Assembly: GCA_003116995.1 (NCBI GenBank)
Contig: BDSL01000073.1
Span: forward strand, 310,001 to 374,000
DNA from: Yamagishiella unicocca
Lineage: Eukaryota > Chlorophyta > Chlorophyceae > Chlamydomonadales > Volvocaceae
DNA: 64,000 bases
Direction of reading: 5' to 3'
Shown piece after piece: positions 62,601 through 64,000 of the stretch (the stretch's first letter is position 1; every line of letters starts with the position of its first letter). The position numbers were made by a program, and so were the translations under genes. The notes under the pieces are model-generated. The model was given only the letters and a program-made list of their open reading frames with translations. It did no database searches and was not told where the DNA came from.

Positions 62601-64000
62601 GATTTTGCATTCCCATTCCGAAAACATCCGTCTGGTGTCCAGCCTGCAGTGGACCGTAGTCATTGGGCCTCCTACCCTATCGTGCGTGTGATGCGGTGAA
62701 CCACGCACGAAACCCGGCACGGCGGCATCAGCGCTAAATTGATCCAAGCGTGGAATACACATCAAGAACTATAGGAAACGCCTCATGCTTAAGTTTAGGG
62801 AGCCTTGCGCTTTGTACAGTGCCCGCAACTAATTGACGTCGCCGTTTAAAGAGAAACCTGGCGCACAGGCTTGCCGAGCTCATTTCGTCTATGGCCACTT
62901 GGAGTTGTGAAAGGCCCAACCGGTTACACATGCTATTCTGACGCGTAATTTGGCTTTCTGTTGACCGCTGAAGCCGCCGGTCGTGCCTAGGTAAGTGCCG
63001 ACCAGATCATGTGGCATCCGTGTGATACATGCATATATAGGTGTCCAAAAAGGCTGCCTGGGCTGCAATCGCATCAATCCGTGTCGTCGCCGAGGCGCAT
63101 GGGCGGGCGGACAAAGAAGCTACCCGCCCAATCCAGCTAAGAATTGTCTTAAGAATCAACCTCAACTGCCCACTGCTACTGTTCAATTAGAAGAAATAAT
63201 TGTTGCTGATGAAAGCGTCGAAAACAAGCCGAACACTTTGTATTGCCGATAATTAGGCAGTCCATCACGGCAGCTTTCGCACTCTTCGTCAGCAACATCC
63301 AATAAATAACGAGTTATTTGGCTGATGTCTGCCTTTTTTTCCCGCATCGGATGCTGGTGGGCGGCCGCCGTAGTCAGTTGACCGTAAGGCCAGCAGCCGG
63401 TCCAGCCGTGTTCTGGCTTTCTGAAATAGGCTGCGCGTTCGTATACCTGTTTTCATCCCAAGTTCATTCCACAGTCGAGCAGAATAGGCAGGCCGCGCCT
63501 GTACGTCTGCGTGGGCCTTGCGCCCGCATCCTCGCAGTCGAGGCACCCGACACTCGGTCGGCAGTGGCGAGTGTCGGGTCCTACGCTACTCACAGGCTGC
63601 GCCGTGCTCCAAGCAGTTGTGCGCGCCGTTTGCTCTGCCCGCTGGGGGCTAGGAGGGTGCAAGGACTTACGCCCGCCGAGCCCCCTCACGCTGATGCCCA
63701 CCTAGCGCCAGCTACTTTTCTTTCCGAATGATGACGACGCGCCATGCGAGACATCCTTGCCCCCGAACAGGAGGCGTGTCAGCAGCGGCGAGATAGCGCT
63801 CATCCGCACGGTGAGTAGGCCCTGGGAGTCGCGGGAGCGGTGTTCGACACAGCCATCGGAGGCGCGCACCTAAGCTCTTGCACCGCTACGACTTACTGCC
63901 TTATCATATGTATTATCGAGGAGTGGATGCCACCATTTATGCGGGTGCATTGAGAGTTGTCGTTGTCTGAAACATCGGTGTTCGGAGGCATGGTGCGCCG
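59643..64000. other. No gene recognised
   Basis: The first 1 kb is repeat-rich like the introns upstream. From about 60.5 kb the base composition becomes more balanced and no conserved motif is visible. Minus-strand 62,130-62,060 has a possible short exon ('MSKRRRVEEAKARAG' before GTAAGC), but no partners were found. Confidence 0.45.
63545..63579. repeat. Short hairpin
   Basis: Perfect 11-base arms ACCCGACACTC and GAGTGTCGGGT around a 13-base loop. Confidence 0.7.

Overview
The window looks like nuclear DNA of a chlamydomonadalean (volvocine-type) green alga. This is inferred from GC-rich genes split into short GT-AG exons, conserved proteins swollen by Ala/Gly/Ser-rich inserts, predicted plastid proteins, a starch-binding protein, introns packed with minisatellites and short dispersed repeats, and a TGTAA-type poly(A) signal. 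I see no bacterial operons, CRISPR arrays or rRNA. I rebuilt gene models by hand from splice sites and codon phase; every exon-exon phase agrees in the seven main models.

Layout. 1-4.2 kb: a possible gene 3' end and a decayed Ty3/gypsy reverse-transcriptase fragment. 4.2-10.5 kb (+): NSUN6-like RNA m5C methyltransferase, 12 exons, one intron of GC-AG type. 12.9-18.5 kb (+): DCC1, the cohesion subunit of the Ctf18 clamp loader. 20.4-22.4 kb (-): mitochondrial-type SLC25 carrier. 23.2-38.6 kb: a rearranged accessory block (below). 38.3-43.8 kb (-): plastid CBM20 starch-binding protein. 45.6-50.5 kb (-): plastid NAD(P)-binding short-chain dehydrogenase/epimerase-like protein. 53.4-59.6 kb (+): conserved TPR-like protein with a C-terminal membrane anchor. 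59.6-64 kb: no gene recognised.

The accessory block is the most unusual part. It is bracketed by 1.7-1.9 kb direct repeats; the right copy contains the last exon of the CBM20 gene and the left copy is a detached duplicate. Inside is a nest of inverted repeats. A protein-kinase-like gene (leftward) and a trypsin-like protease gene (rightward) start head to head from near-identical inverted copies of the same 5' region and the same three N-terminal 'header' exons. A second, inverted protease copy is instead preceded by a frameshifted coiled-coil header. All header-to-effector junctions are in intron phase 1, so headers and effector domains can be exchanged without breaking frame. This looks like a recently active exon-shuffling locus for modular proteins; their biological role is unknown.
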